The notes under the pieces are model-generated. The model ran no database searches, was not told the origin of the DNA, and was given only the letters and a program-made list of their open reading frames with translations. A stretch of DNA of 25,979 nt. Source: Trachelipus rathkii (taxonomy: Eukaryota; Arthropoda; Malacostraca; Isopoda; Trachelipodidae). Location of the stretch: NCBI GenBank assembly GCA_015478945.1, contig JABUQX010022263.1, positions 1-25,979 on the forward strand, in the 5' to 3' direction. The translations under genes were made by a program, and so were the position numbers. Below, piece by piece: positions 9,786 to 20,759 of the stretch; position 1 is the stretch's first letter; every line of letters begins with the position of its first letter.

Positions 9786-10370
9786 TATATCGCCCCTTAT
9801 AATTTTTTTTCATTTGGCTTAATTTCGTTGTTTTCGTGATATCTCACATTGATAAATACCAGCTTAAAGAAGATTTGAGACAAGTACAAACTTCAAACCG
9901 AAAAATTCTCATGAGATAATTACCTTGCTTATGCAGGAATAAGAGGTTAGAACAATTTATATGTCAAATCCTGTATAGAGTTTTCCGACAACTCAGACAT
10001 CAATTATATAATAGTAACTATAAGAAAGGAGTCCTTAAAACTACTATCTATTTTTTTTTTACTCAACAGATACGAAATCACAAATTTTTTTGGATTTGAG
10101 CTCCAGAAGAATGGCATTAGCCGCACTCAAACGACATATGTAGAATTTTCGCTTCGTCTTAGAAGAGTACTTGAGAGGGCTGTTAGGAGGAAAGCCTTTT
10201 AGCTATGACCGAATTATTTCAAGCGTTGTGAAAAAATCATTGACTGTTCGATTTTAAATTATTTTTCCATGAAGAAAATCTGATACTGTCTATCAAGACC
10301 TTATTTAATGATTTTGCTTCATCGAAAATTGTATCTCATGATTTTCAATTTTTATACACTATTGAATTAT
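9786..10370. other. AT-rich stretch, no firm gene
   Basis: A T-run ending in CAG (10052-10070) resembles a 3' splice acceptor. A frame just downstream (about 10073-10200) stays open for some 40 codons with a mixed Arg/Leu composition. No partner donor or protein match is recognised, so no exon is called. Confidence 0.3.
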
Positions 10371-11020
10371 ATTTAGTAGTCAGTATTAGGTTGGTATTAT
10401 TATATATGACATTATTATGAATTGATTAATTATTATTAGTTATTATTAATTATTATTATATAAATTAGTCATTATTTATATATTAATATGTTTATAAGTT
10501 AATTATTACTACTGGTCGCAATTGATAGGTATCTATTATACTATTGATTATTGCTAGAGAATAATGTAGAGATAATATTAAGTTTGTAAATATACTTATT
10601 AATTATTTTAGTACTACAGCTAGTTATATTGGATGTTTTTGGTTTTATGAATTCGATCATGATTAAAAGTATTATTATTGATATATTTAATATTCATCTC
10701 ATTGTTGTAGTATAAGTATTATGATTATTTATTATTATGTATCTAATTGTATCAAAATTGAATTTATTTAAGTTAATATAGTTATTAGTTTTTTATGTTT
10801 TTTATTTATCAATATTATATATGATATATTATACCACCTAGATATAGTTTTCTTCTAAAAGCTTTATATTAATTATTTGTACGTAAGTATGTATATATAT
10901 ATATCTGAGTGTATATCATAATATATATAATAATATATTGTTTAAATTTATAAGTTATTTCATTTTTATTTATTGCCGCTGTAAATAATATAGTCTATAG
11001 GTTACCGCTGATGGTGTATA
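10371..11020. repeat. Degenerate (ATT)n-like low-complexity tract
   Basis: Words such as ATTATT, TATTA and TTAATTATTA recur irregularly for some 600 bases, with a TA run near 10890-10940. It looks like an old, heavily mutated trinucleotide repeat. Confidence 0.6.
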
Positions 11021-11094
11021 TACAAATTGCTATAATTTTTAAATCTGATTTGAACTTTATTCCATCAAAAAACTTTGATAGTTTAAATATATAG

Positions 11095-11225
11095 ATCTTG
11101 ATCTATATAATATTATATATATAGTATTGTTATATTATCTATATATAGTATTAGATAAATATATATATATATATTATAATACGTATATAATATATATATA
11201 TATATATTCTCTATATATATATATA
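11095..11225. repeat. Impure (TA)n microsatellite
   Basis: TA alternation with sparse C/G, ending next to a less AT-rich island. Confidence 0.9.
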
Positions 11226-11229
11226 AGCT

Positions 11230-11785
11230 ATTACTGGGGCAGCTAGTAGGCAGGGCCATATTGCATGGAAATGACCTTGACCACCTACCTGAGCTGACTT
11301 GGACCTTCTGACGCTTTTTGCCTTTACCTCTTGTTTTTTGACGCTTGCGATCTATTTGATCGGCAAACTTTTGTACACTCTATGGCCTTCTTCTCGACTT
11401 TTATTTTGCCTTGGACCTTTTTCCAGGACCACCCTTTGATCTCCAGGGTCATTTTGGGCCCACGGTATTTTTGCACCCCTAATTTTTGTGGCAACCTAGA
11501 TTTTAGAACCCTTCGAAGAAGGTTTCGCCCAGATACGGAGGCCTTCGCCCCGTCGTTAGCGTATTGCCCCCCTATTTACCCCACCGTAATTTTTTTCGTC
11601 ATTGGAGGTCAAATTTTAGCCAAACTACGGATATATTTTTGAGATGTGTACATTAGGGTCATAGCCTTTTATTTTTTGATGTCTTAACAACGCTCTGGGG
11701 ACATACACGACGTGTTCAGAAATACAGTGGTTCAAAGTTCTCGCGAGCCTTATGCTCCCATCCCGCATGTGTCACGACACAGCGA
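11230..11785. other. Less AT-rich island between TA blocks
   Basis: About 550 bases near 45% G+C by eye, bounded on both sides by TA microsatellites. A 103-codon frame (+, 11331-11642) is open but is rich in Phe and Pro and shows no domain I know. The reverse complement is purine-rich with many AAAAA and GGT words. A dispersed non-coding repeat is plausible. Function unknown. Confidence 0.35.
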
Positions 11786-11787
11786 AT

Positions 11788-11905
11788 GTTATATATATCG
11801 TATATTTATATATATATCATAAATATATAATATTATATTATATTATATTTATAGATATATATTTTAATCTAACATATTATATTTATTATATATATTACCT
11901 TATTT
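11788..11905. repeat. Impure (TA)n microsatellite
   Basis: TA and ATTATA words for about 115 bases. A short (CA)n run follows at 11931-11948. Confidence 0.85.
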
Positions 11906-11949
11906 AAATGTATTCCTACACCTACAACAACACACACACACACACACAT

Positions 11950-12187
11950 GGACACACGCGTAACACCTCACGTTTGACCGCTACTTCGAATTTTCCACCA
12001 TCCTTCCAATCAGTGCTTATTTAACTCCTACATCTCAGAAGATCATTAACGTCTTTATATTGTTCGAGTTCCCCATCGGTCATAATCAAAATAGAACTGC
12101 GACCTCTCACTAAACGCGAGGCAAACCGCGGAATCCTTTTACACAACCTCCAGCGTGTACGACTTAGTAGCAATTATAATTTAATAT
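11950..12187. other. Short unique stretch, no gene seen
   Basis: Balanced composition of about 240 bases between CA and AAT repeats. No motif recognised. Confidence 0.45.
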
Positions 12188-12455
12188 TCCAGTAACTGAC
12201 ATTTCAATCCAATAATAATATATAAGAATTAAATTAAATACTATATAATTATATAATTAATAATAATTAAATAAAAATAATAATAATAATAATAATAATT
12301 AATAAGAAAATAATATAATAATTATAATTATATATAATATAATTATATTAATTATATTATTAATATAATATATATATATATATATATAATATATATATAA
12401 TATACTATATTAATATAATATATATATATTATATATATATATATATATATATGTA
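12188..12455. repeat. (AAT)n and (TA)n compound microsatellite
   Basis: TAA/AAT triplets to about 12310 grade into TA alternation to 12452. Confidence 0.9.
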
Positions 12456-12463
12456 AGAGAGAG

Positions 12464-12507
<44 letters not shown>

Positions 12508-12520
12508 AGAGAGAGTGAAG
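12456..12520 (+). repeat. (GA)n microsatellite
   Basis: A nearly pure GA run at 12469-12504 directly adjoins the TA tract. Confidence 0.93.
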
Positions 12521-13015
12521 GTGAGAGGGAAGACAGTTCGTTTTGGCCGGAATATTTTGACAGCTCCTAGAAAATGGTTTTTAAATTTATTGAACATCGA
12601 AATTTTTATATTTGAATCCTTTATTTATATAATGAATTTTAAATTATTTAATTTATTAATTTATTTATGTATATACTTTTATATTATTATATCGTAATTT
12701 TATTATTTTATTTTATTTTCTGGTTATAGGTCCATAGAATTGAGAATCGCAACGTGAAACGAAATCTTTGAATCGAACCGTGAAAGCACGTTGAAAAATA
12801 TGTTGTCATATATTTTTTCTTAACTTTCAAGGTTAAATTTTATTACATTTATTTATTCAAATTTTTAAATTTAATTGCTATATTTTATTAAATTTACAGT
12901 TAAAGCGACTATATTTTTCGTATTTAGTTATTTTTATTTATTATTTTATGGTATTAGGTTTGTTCCAAGCGAGCTAACACGTGCGTTATTTACGATCCAA
13001 ACAGCGCACATCTAC
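12521..13015. other. AT-rich stretch, no gene seen
   Basis: Mostly TTTATT-type sequence with a less AT-rich part at about 12730-12800. No gene or RNA fold recognised. Confidence 0.5.
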
Positions 13016-13017
13016 AA

Positions 13018-13020
13018 AGC

Positions 13021-13056
<36 letters not shown>

Positions 13057-13063
13057 AAGAGAT

Positions 13064-13095
<32 letters not shown>

Positions 13096-13200
13096 AGCGA
13101 GATGAGAGAGTGAGAGAGAGAGAGATAGAAGATAGAGAGACTTCGTGTCATTATATATTATATATATATATATATAATATATTAAGTAATATATATCTAA
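13018..13200 (+). repeat. (GA)n then (TA)n microsatellite
   Basis: GA run at about 13018-13140 with scattered T/A/C, then TA at about 13151-13185. Its mirror-image counterpart, a TA then TC tract, lies at 22745-22945 beyond the opposite arm of the large inverted repeat, but unique sequence past these tracts no longer matches. Confidence 0.9.
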
Positions 13201-13384
13201 ATATTTTATCTTTAATTTAATTATTTATATAAAATATAGAATATATATTAAAGAATGATTAATAATAATTATATTATAAATCAATATTGTGAATAAATCA
13301 ACTTCTAATATTATATGAATATTCACTTATTATATATCAACTAGTTGTTATGACAATAGATATGTATTCGGTCATTAGACCTTG

Positions 13385-13490
13385 GCCTGATACTCCTATA
13401 CCCAGCCTACACCTTAGCCTAACCTAGACCTACCTGACCTAACCTATGTATCCTAACCTCGCCTTAAGCTAAACTTAAACAAACTAGCGT
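13385..13490 (-). repeat. Degenerate CCTAA-like run
   Basis: CCTAACCT, CCTAGACCT and ACCTGACCT words are the complement of the TTAGG-like pattern at 5715-5800. Both places share the word GGTTAGGATAC on their G-rich strand. Confidence 0.45.
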
Positions 13491-13675
13491 CACACCTAAC
13501 ACTGATACACTTAGTCTATCACCTAATCTCTAATATCACTGCACCTAGCCTCCACACTCGCCGCCTTGAGCTTCCTATCCAGTAACTGATGTCTTATCAT
13601 TCTGGTAGGTACTGTGCTAGACATAGTAGTAGGTACCTTGACATGTACTGGATTCTATCCTACTTATTTCCATCC

Positions 13676-13677
<2 letters not shown>

Positions 13678-13708
<31 letters not shown>
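13678..13708 (+). repeat. (CA)n microsatellite
   Basis: A nearly pure ACACAC run. Its mirror counterpart is the (GT)n run at about 21930-21958 in the right arm. Confidence 0.93.
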
Positions 13709-13709
<1 letters not shown>

Positions 13710-13759
13710 CATTCCTATTACACTTATACACACATATCACTTATACCATTATACACTAT

Positions 13760-13975
13760 GACGCCTATACACACATTCACTATGACACTTGCATTTTACC
13801 CATAGACACTTCCATTTACACTTATATCACAAGCGGTACAGAAACGACATACACACACCAACAGCACACACACACACATACATCACACGCCACATTACAC
13901 TTATACATCACATTCAACTATAACACTTAACCACCATAGACACTTCACTTTACATTTACATCACTGCGACGCACA
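13760..13975 (+). repeat. CACTATGACACTT repeat units, outer copy
   Basis: The order CATTCACTATGACACTT, CCATAGACACTT, CATTTACACTTATATCAC appears at about 13768-13833 and again in weaker form at 13905-13968. The same order recurs at 15238-15300. In complement it is at 20395-20475 and 21795-21860. Confidence 0.7.
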
Positions 13976-14239
13976 TCGTGACCGGACGGTGAATAGGCAG
14001 GAATGGGCCGAAATCCCCAAGTTTTGCGCATCTTCATTTTAGGCAAACTAAAAATTAAATGTACATTTTTTATTAAATCTTCGACAGATACTTGCTAAAA
14101 CTGTAAACTCATTACAAGAACTCTGTTTTATATTTTTAATAAGTACTTTTTATTTAAATTTTTCTAAAAATGCAAGTAAAGGAAGTTTTCCTGGAAATTG
14201 CTACGAAATTTTTATTAGCAACATAACTTTACAGACTTA

Positions 14240-14830
14240 AAGGCATAATCAGGTAAAATCAAAGTGTATAACCATAACACCTTAGGGGATTTTAGTGTTC
14301 TCTATGTGTTATCTGATTATTACTCTGTTTTAACTCAATGTTTACTCTGGGCCTGTTAACCAGAATGTTATTATATGCTGCATTTAAGCTTATATGTTTT
14401 ACGCGCTTTTAACTCAACATATGTTTATTTAACATTATGAAATAAAAGCAGCAAGTCAGTAAATCAATAGAGTGTTTACCTTACACCTAAGGGATTAGTA
14501 TGCGTTTGTTTTTACTGCTTATCTGCTTAACTTTACTGCTTTACTGCTTACACTTTCTGCTTTACTGCTTTAAAACTCTCTGCTTTAACACTCCGCTTTT
14601 ACACTATGCTTTTACATACCTTAAGCAAGTAATCAGTAAAATCAATAGAGGTGTTACCTAATCAACTAGGGGGAATAGTAATGTCTTTTGTTTTAGCTGC
14701 TTTAAACTGCTTTATACCATGTTTTACTGCTTTAACTTTCCGCTTTTACTGCTTTAACCTTCTGTTTTACTGCTTTAACTCAATGTTTTACTGCTTTAGT
14801 ACTTTCGTTTACTGTTTTTAACTCCGAGTA
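14240..14830 (+). repeat. Nested satellite: ~180-bp units with 15-bp sub-repeats
   Basis: Landmarks TTAGGGGATT (14282), CTAAGGGATTAG (14487) and CTAGGGGGAATAG (14665) are about 180-205 bases apart. Each is preceded by a CAGTAAATCAATAGAG-like word and, in the last two units, followed by many TTTTACTGCTTTAAC-like copies of about 15 bp. The complement of the same design is in the right arm at 20760-21320. Confidence 0.8.
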
Positions 14831-14959
14831 TATTTTATTAACATTCATGTTTTTTATGTTTGTTTATAATACTTTTTTATTTATTTTGATTATTCTTTAT
14901 TTATTCTATTATTATTATTTTTTATATAATTTAGTATGTGTAACCACCCTCTTGTTATT

Positions 14960-15960
14960 AATTATTATAGAATTAATATGACACTTATCACTATGACACT
15001 TTATAACTACGTCACATCTCACTATGACACTTATATCAACAACACACAATCAAACAGTCACAACACATCACAAATACATTACTACATATCATCGACATTC
15101 ACTATGCACACTTTAATTCCACAATTCAACAATGACATCTTACATTTTTACCTAATTAGATTACAGCTTACATTTTCACTTTTATAATTCACCATGCGGA
15201 TCAACACACACTATTCAGCATATGATACTTTATAACAGACACATTCACTATGAAAACTTACGATTTGTCCCATAGACTACTTTACATTTACATCATTACA
15301 CTCTACACACGACAGATTTACTTAACATCTCTCAACAACAGAATTTATTACAATATTAATCACAGCAGTATATATACTATTATGATATATATATTACAGT
15401 TACTTTGACACCACGATTTTACTTACATACTTGCCAACACAGATTTAACACACACACGACCACACATTACTCACCACTACGCTATCATATATTATTATAT
15501 GTATAATAATATGATAAGTAGTTTACCTTATGCTTAGTTTATAACGTATTATTATTAGAAATCATTATTATGTTTTAATAAACACGTACATTTATATTTA
15601 ACTCATTCAAATATAACTAAATTTATTTCAAAGTTTCTTAAACTTTCTATAAAAATCCATTTGATCTTCATAGCAAAGATTTTTATTTATATCAAGTTTA
15701 AAACACTTTTTCTTATTAAATTATATAACTTTCCAAGTTTTTAAAATCGCTTTTTCTAAAAATTTTATGAAATTTTTATTAAAAACATATATTTTACGTA
15801 ACCTATATTATAGCCAATAATCAGTAAATCAGATAAGGCAGACCCTCCTAGCACCTACGCCTCTTACATCAAGCTATGCTACGTTTTGTTCTTATATTAG
15901 TACTTACTGCTTTACACCATCTTTTTAAGCCATGTAATAAGTATAAAACGTACAAAGATT
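14960..15960 (+). repeat. Inner copy of ~1.5-kb composite unit
   Basis: This part repeats the order of the outer arm in the same orientation: CACTATGACACTT words (14970-15300), AT-rich TTTCTAAAAATTTT..GAAATTTTTATTA (15745-15785, like 14160-14220), then ATAATCAGTAAATCAG (15810-15835, like 14245-14260) and a degenerate CTAGCACCTACGCC landmark before TTTACTGCTTT. Offset is about 1.47-1.57 kb. Confidence 0.6.
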
Positions 15961-16959
15961 TACAGTCTCTTTCTCACTGCTAACAATAGGACATTATTTT
16001 TAATTAAATCATCTCAAAGTCTGAGATTTAAAAATAATCAATTTTCAATGTCTATATTGTTTAAAGAAAGTTAACAAATATTTCAATGTTTTATTAATAA
16101 TTCTGGTCTTCTTGTATTTATTAATTATTTATTATGCTCGATGTACATTGACAATCCCTCACGAAGAATACACAAACAACCCGCACTCCTTAAGATACGT
16201 AACTGACTCTCTCTGAAAAAATGTGTTGAAGATAACTACTTGTAGGTTTCTAGTAATTCTTAGGTATAAATCCTATTTTTTGTAACCATCCGAGGCGATT
16301 TAAGCTAATGCCAGAGATCAAAAATATAGGTTTCAACTGAGAACCTTGTATAATTACATGTACAAATGTGGGCAATATTACGACGTTAATGGGCCTATAC
16401 TGTAGGCTAAATTAGGATAAGGCCGTGTTTTTGTATAGACGAGGCTAAATTAACTTAATCCTAATACCAGGTCAAAGGTAAATCCCAGTATAGACAAGAA
16501 TCATTTTATTATTAAATTTTTATAAATATGATACAACTGAAACTGGATCGATAAGATCATTTAAGCAGGTAAAAGGAAATGTTTTCCTTACTTGTGATTG
16601 TCGGGGTAATCCTTATACTCTATATGCACCTCGTATGTGATTGGTCGAGAATAATTTTATCGTCTTTTGAAAATTAACGTTGTTATCTTTATAAAAAACA
16701 TGTTATGAAGCAGGTATGTGGTTTATGAGTTTTTTAAGATCTCAATACTCATTTTAAAATCATATGTATTTTAGCTGTTAGCCCGGTGAGACGAAGTTAA
16801 TCGGATTTTATTAGAGACAGTTTTTAACTTTTTATAAGAGTATTAATCAATTTATATAGATAAAAATGTATTACATTGGTGAATGAAGTCATATTTAGAT
16901 TTCACTAGAAATATGCTAAATCTTAATAATTATCACTAGTTTCATCAAGTCTAGAGCCC

Positions 16960-17160
16960 ACCTGGCCTCAAGCATGAGCCCCACCTCGCAATAGGCAGCA
17001 AACCACCCATGAAACCCGCAAGTGTCGTCCGCCGGGCGTCCTCCGTCCGCTCGCGTGCGCCCTGCAGGCGTCAATATTTCCCGCGGCTGCGCCCGCCGAG
17101 TGCGGCCATCCGCAAGGCGCAATAATTTCCGCGCGAATATCTGAACATACATTTCTATGA
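16960..17160 (-). other. CpG-dense inner end of left arm
   Basis: In AT-rich surroundings, 17022-17145 contains about 20 CpG dinucleotides in some 120 bases. Its complement, with GCGCGGAAATTATTGCGCC and GGGCGCAGCCGCGGGA, aligns loosely with 18360-18440 of the right arm. The frame through it on the - strand (16916-17209) begins in TA repeat and is not convincing as a gene. A regulatory or structural island is possible but unproven. Confidence 0.6.
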
Positions 17161-17486
17161 TTATATAGTAGATATATAATACTACATATATATATATAAT
17201 ACTATACATATCATATATCTGACAATATCATAGTCTATTGCATAATATATTATATATATATATAGGTAGAAATATATAAAAAATAATATTATTATTACTT
17301 ATTGACGTGGTAGTGATGAGAGGTGGTGGTAGTACAGATTATTAGGTCTATGTAGTCATGATGCATATGTTGTAATTGAAGAGATATTGTTACTGTGTGC
17401 TATAAGTGTAAGTGTAAGTTTTCTTATGGTAAGGGTGTCAACTGCTTATAAGAATGACTCATAATAAGTGGTTCAAGAGATGACGC

Positions 17487-17710
17487 CATCAAAGATGTGT
17501 CATCAAAAATGAACCACCAAAGCTGAGATACAAAGCTTAAGTTATCAAAGTGAGTGCATCAAACTCGGAGCATCAAAATGCGAAGGTGCATCAGTTGAGG
17601 CATCAAAGCTGAGACAGTCAAAGTGAGGCAGGTAAAACTGAGGCCACAAATAGTTGTAGGTCAACAAAAGCGGAGGCATCAAATGGGGCATCAAAATGAT
17701 CGAGTGGGTG
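17487..17710 (+). repeat. GCATCAAAGCTGAG-like tandem repeat
   Basis: At least eight ATCAAA words, most in the form GCATCAAAG/A and often followed by TGAGGC or TGAG, occur in about 220 bases with irregular spacing near multiples of 15. Confidence 0.75.
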
Positions 17711-17719
17711 GGCTCGTAG

Positions 17720-18245
17720 TGTGTAAGTGGTGTATGTGTGTGTTGTGTGTGTGTGTGTGCGTGTGTTGCGTTTTGTGTATGTGTGTTTAAATAATAATAA
17801 CAATAATGCCAAATAAGATAACTAAAATTCATGAATAAAATAAAATAAAAGTTTGAAACATTCATTCCGTTATACTGTATTAACTGAAGTGTGCGTGTTC
17901 GTTGTGTGTGTGTGGTAGATGAGGGTGTGTGTGTGAGGTGGGATGTGTTGTTTGTGCAAGGTGTGTTTCTAAATTTAATGAGTATAACAATATGGCATTT
18001 GAAGTAAGAGTACCACTAAGTTATAATAAAATGAAATTAAAAATAAAATGGGTTTTAATAATTAAAATAATGATGATATATGTATATGGTGAGTGTGCGT
18101 GTGTGTGTGTGTGTGCGGGTATGCTGTGTGTGTATGTGTGCGTGTGCTTGTGTGTTATAACTGTTGTTTCTAAATAATAATAAACAATAGGCATGAAGTA
18201 GAATAACACTAAGTATAATAATAAATATAAGTATTAATAAATTCA
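17720..18245 (+). repeat. Iterated (GT)n plus AATAATAA block, three copies
   Basis: GT-rich parts at 17720-17787, 17890-17965 and 18095-18160 are each followed by a TAAATAATAATAACAATA-like segment rich in TAA words (17788, 17975 degenerate, 18172). A fourth copy sits at 20520-20740 in the right arm, where AATAATAACAATAGGC recurs exactly or nearly. Confidence 0.65.
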
Positions 18246-18369
18246 GGTTTAATATTAGTATAAGTTGTATCTGTATAAAAAGTTGAGTAGTGCGTTTCTC
18301 ATTTGTAGAAGCCCTTGTGTGTATTGCTGGATCAGATGTGTGTATGTTGCTGTGTTTCTTATAATATTT

Positions 18370-18625
18370 TCGCTGCGGAGATGATATATGCGCCTGCGGG
18401 CGCACTGCTGGAGCGGTGCGGGAACGCGGAAATTGGTGCGCCTGGCGGGCGTCAACCTGCTTGTTGGAGAGCATCAAATACTCATTTTTAAGGAATTGGG
18501 CGGAGTGGGACGGGGCGGGGACGCGTCTCGGGGCGGGGACTACTCCGCGGGTCAGACACCTTTGCGGGTCCGGGGTGTGGCCTGCCTGTCTGCGGGTGGG
18601 GCTCATGCTGAAGCCCTGGTGGTTA
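18370..18625 (+). other. CpG- and G-rich inner end of right arm
   Basis: The segment contains many CpG words and two exact copies of CGGGGCGGGGAC at 18511-18522 and 18529-18540, 18 bases apart. These look like GC-box (Sp1-type) words. The left arm lacks this doublet at the matching position. Several overlapping frames of about 80 codons (+) and one of 183 codons (-, 18055-18606) cross it, but the latter continues into the GT repeat and none looks like a real protein. Confidence 0.55.
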
Positions 18626-20394
18626 GCTTATAAACTAGTGAATCTACTATAAATCTATTCTAGTGAAATTAATAATTATTCCTCAATGTAAGTATTTAAT
18701 GATCAAATATGAATACACTTAGTAAAAACTACAAACACTTTTAACCTAACAATCAGGATAACTTGTGCACCGGCTTAACAGCTTAAAATGGACTATGGAT
18801 TTTAAAATGAGTTTGGTCTAAAAGAAAATAATAAAACACACACCTGCTCAAATTCAAGTTTTAAAGAAAAACGTTAATTTTCAAAAGACCGATAGAAAAT
18901 AATCTCGACCAATTCAACTATCGAGGTCATGATAAGAGATATAGGATTACGCTCCGGACAATCAACAAGTAAGGAAAACATTTCTCTCTTACCTGCTTAA
19001 AGGATCTTCCTCAATCGTTCTTTCAATTCCAGGTTTGCAATATATGTATAGTAGAAAATACAGTAAATAGATACACATAGGATACTTGGTCTTACAGTAA
19101 GCGGAAGAATTTCACTTCGTTGATCGCTCTTGGGTAGTTTGATGGATTTAAATTAGCCCGTCCACAAGTATAAAGGCTTATCTAAAATTAGGCCTAATTT
19201 AGGCCTTAACGTAGTTATTGCGGAGCTGCTCTACATTTTACAGTCAAAAAGGTCAGATAAATGATAGTATCAATTAAGAGGAGTTATGAATGAGCTTTAA
19301 AGTGTTCCCGGGAACTCCTCGGGTTACAAAAAGGATTTATCCTAATTATTTAGACCATAAAGTAGTATATAATGTCAAGCACATGCTTTCGAGAGAGAGG
19401 TCAGTTTCGTTATCTGTAAACGGAGTGCGTGGTTGTTGGTGTTTTTTGTCTAGTGATGGATATTCAGTGTAACAAATAGATAATGAAGTAATTAATAATA
19501 AAGAGAAACCCCATTATTTAAGAAAAACTTTGAAATATTTTTAGTTAACATCGTACGAGCGAATAATATGAATGTAAGTGAATAAATTGTTATTTGTTAT
19601 AAGATAGAAACTTTAATAGATTTTAATGGGAATAATACAGGACATTTATGTTATAGGACAGAGAAAGAACTTATTTTGCGGGTACATTTTATTTCTTCTC
19701 TAAAAGCTAAAGATGAGGTTTTGAAAGCAGCTAAAGTCAATAGAAAGAACGTCGTCATGGAGAGACTTGATACTTATGAGCGGGGAGGGGCATTGGCCTT
19801 GTAAAACTGATTTTACTGGAGGCTCTATATGCTTGAAGTGGTACGTAAACGAATTATGTTTTTTAATAAATTTCATAAAATTTTAGTAAAAGTTATTTTA
19901 AAACTTGAATAGTTATAAATTTATTAAACAAAAAGTACTTAACAGTTATCTAATAAAAGTTCTTGCCTATCAAAGCAAAAATGATTGGAGTTTGAGCTTA
20001 GATAGAAGTTTTGAAGAAACTTTGAAATAATTGTTTGAGTTTTATTTGACTTTGAGTGGATAAATATAAGATCAATGTATCGGTGGTATATAAATTTATA
20101 ACTATAAAAATGTTTTAATAAATTAATCGGTTTGATAAGAAATGTAAGTGAGAGTGGCACGATGATGTTGCCACAATGAGGTGTGTGTGTAGTTGCCTGT
20201 GTAAATCTGTGTGCAAGTGTATGTAAAAGCTGTGTAAGTAAATCTGTGTTGTGTAAGTGGGTAAGTAAATCTGTGTGAGTGTAAGTAAATCGGTGTGATG
20301 TAATGTAATCTTTGTGTGATGTGTAAGGTGTATAATGTTAAATGCTGATGGACAAATGTAAGTGTTCATACGTGAATGTGTGTATAGAGCATCC

Positions 20395-20475
20395 ATAGTG
20401 AATTTGTTGTGTGTGACCGCATGTTGTATAAGTGTAAATTGTAAGTGTCTATGGTAATCTGTAATGTGTCATAGT
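20395..20475 (-). repeat. CACTATGACACTT-family unit, inner right copy
   Basis: GTGTGACCGCATGTTGTATAAG followed by TGTAAGTGTCTATGG is repeated at 21785-21840 as GTGACCGCGTTGTGTATAAG and ATGTAAATGTTCTATGG, about 1.39 kb away in the same direction. Confidence 0.65.
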
Positions 20476-20759
20476 GTGAAGTGTGTCATAAGTGTCAGTA
20501 GTTCGAATGTGTGTATATGTGTAGTGTATTGTGGTGTTTGTGTGGTGTTGTGTGTGTGGTATGGAAGTGGTCAGGGTGAAGGGCGTATAAGTGTCATAGT
20601 GAATGTGTGTTCTAATTAATAATAACAATAGGCTCTAGGTTTTAGACATTTATAAGTAAAGTATAATAAATAAGAAATGAGATAACAATAAATAAAAATA
20701 CACAAAATAAATAAAAGCATTAAAACAAAATAAAAAACTACTGGTTATTAATAAATTAT

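Larger units (their letters stand above)
13450..17160 (+). repeat. Left arm of large inverted repeat (~3.7 kb)
   Basis: The reverse complement of this segment aligns colinearly with 18345-22180. Paired anchors, left (as complement) and right, include: CTCAAGGCGG..GTGGAGG (near 13565) with CTCAAGCGGGTGGAGG (near 22080); GATGGAAATAAGTAGGAT (near 13670) with GATGGAAATAAGTTAGGAT (near 21970); ACAAGTAAGGAAAACATTT (near 16585) with the same word near 18970; GTTAATTTTCAAAAGAC (near 16670) with the same near 18875; GTGGGGCTCATGCT (near 16980) with the same near 18600. Paired positions add up to about 35,550-35,700. By eye the arms agree at about 70-80%, with many one-base indels. Inside the arm are nested tandem repeats and a CA-rich outer part. 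No gene or transposase was found. Outer border approximate. Confidence 0.85.
17161..18344. repeat. Spacer between arms, GT- and ATCAAA-repetitive
   Basis: The spacer does not pair with itself. It contains a TA tract (about 17165-17280), an ATCAAA-type tandem array (17487-17710), then iterated blocks made of a GT-rich part followed by AATAATAATAACAATA-like AT-rich sequence. No gene was found; open frames here are His/Thr or Cys/Val-rich translations of the dinucleotide repeat. Confidence 0.7.

Noticed and set aside
10052..10200. Polypyrimidine-CAG followed by an open frame, as an exon start
   Set aside because: No matching donor site or recognisable protein; T-runs ending in CAG are expected by chance in such AT-rich DNA.
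12981..13220. Open frames with Arg-Glu repeats
   Set aside because: They are translations of the (GA)n microsatellite.
13589..13930. 113-codon frame rich in His and Thr
   Set aside because: It covers a (CA)n run and the CACTATGACACTT repeat words, and is not matched by an open frame of similar protein in the opposite arm.
18055..18606. 183-codon open frame on the - strand
   Set aside because: Half of it is translation of the GT/CA repeat (Thr-His runs) and AT-rich repeat blocks; the rest crosses the CpG-rich arm end. It is open because of composition.
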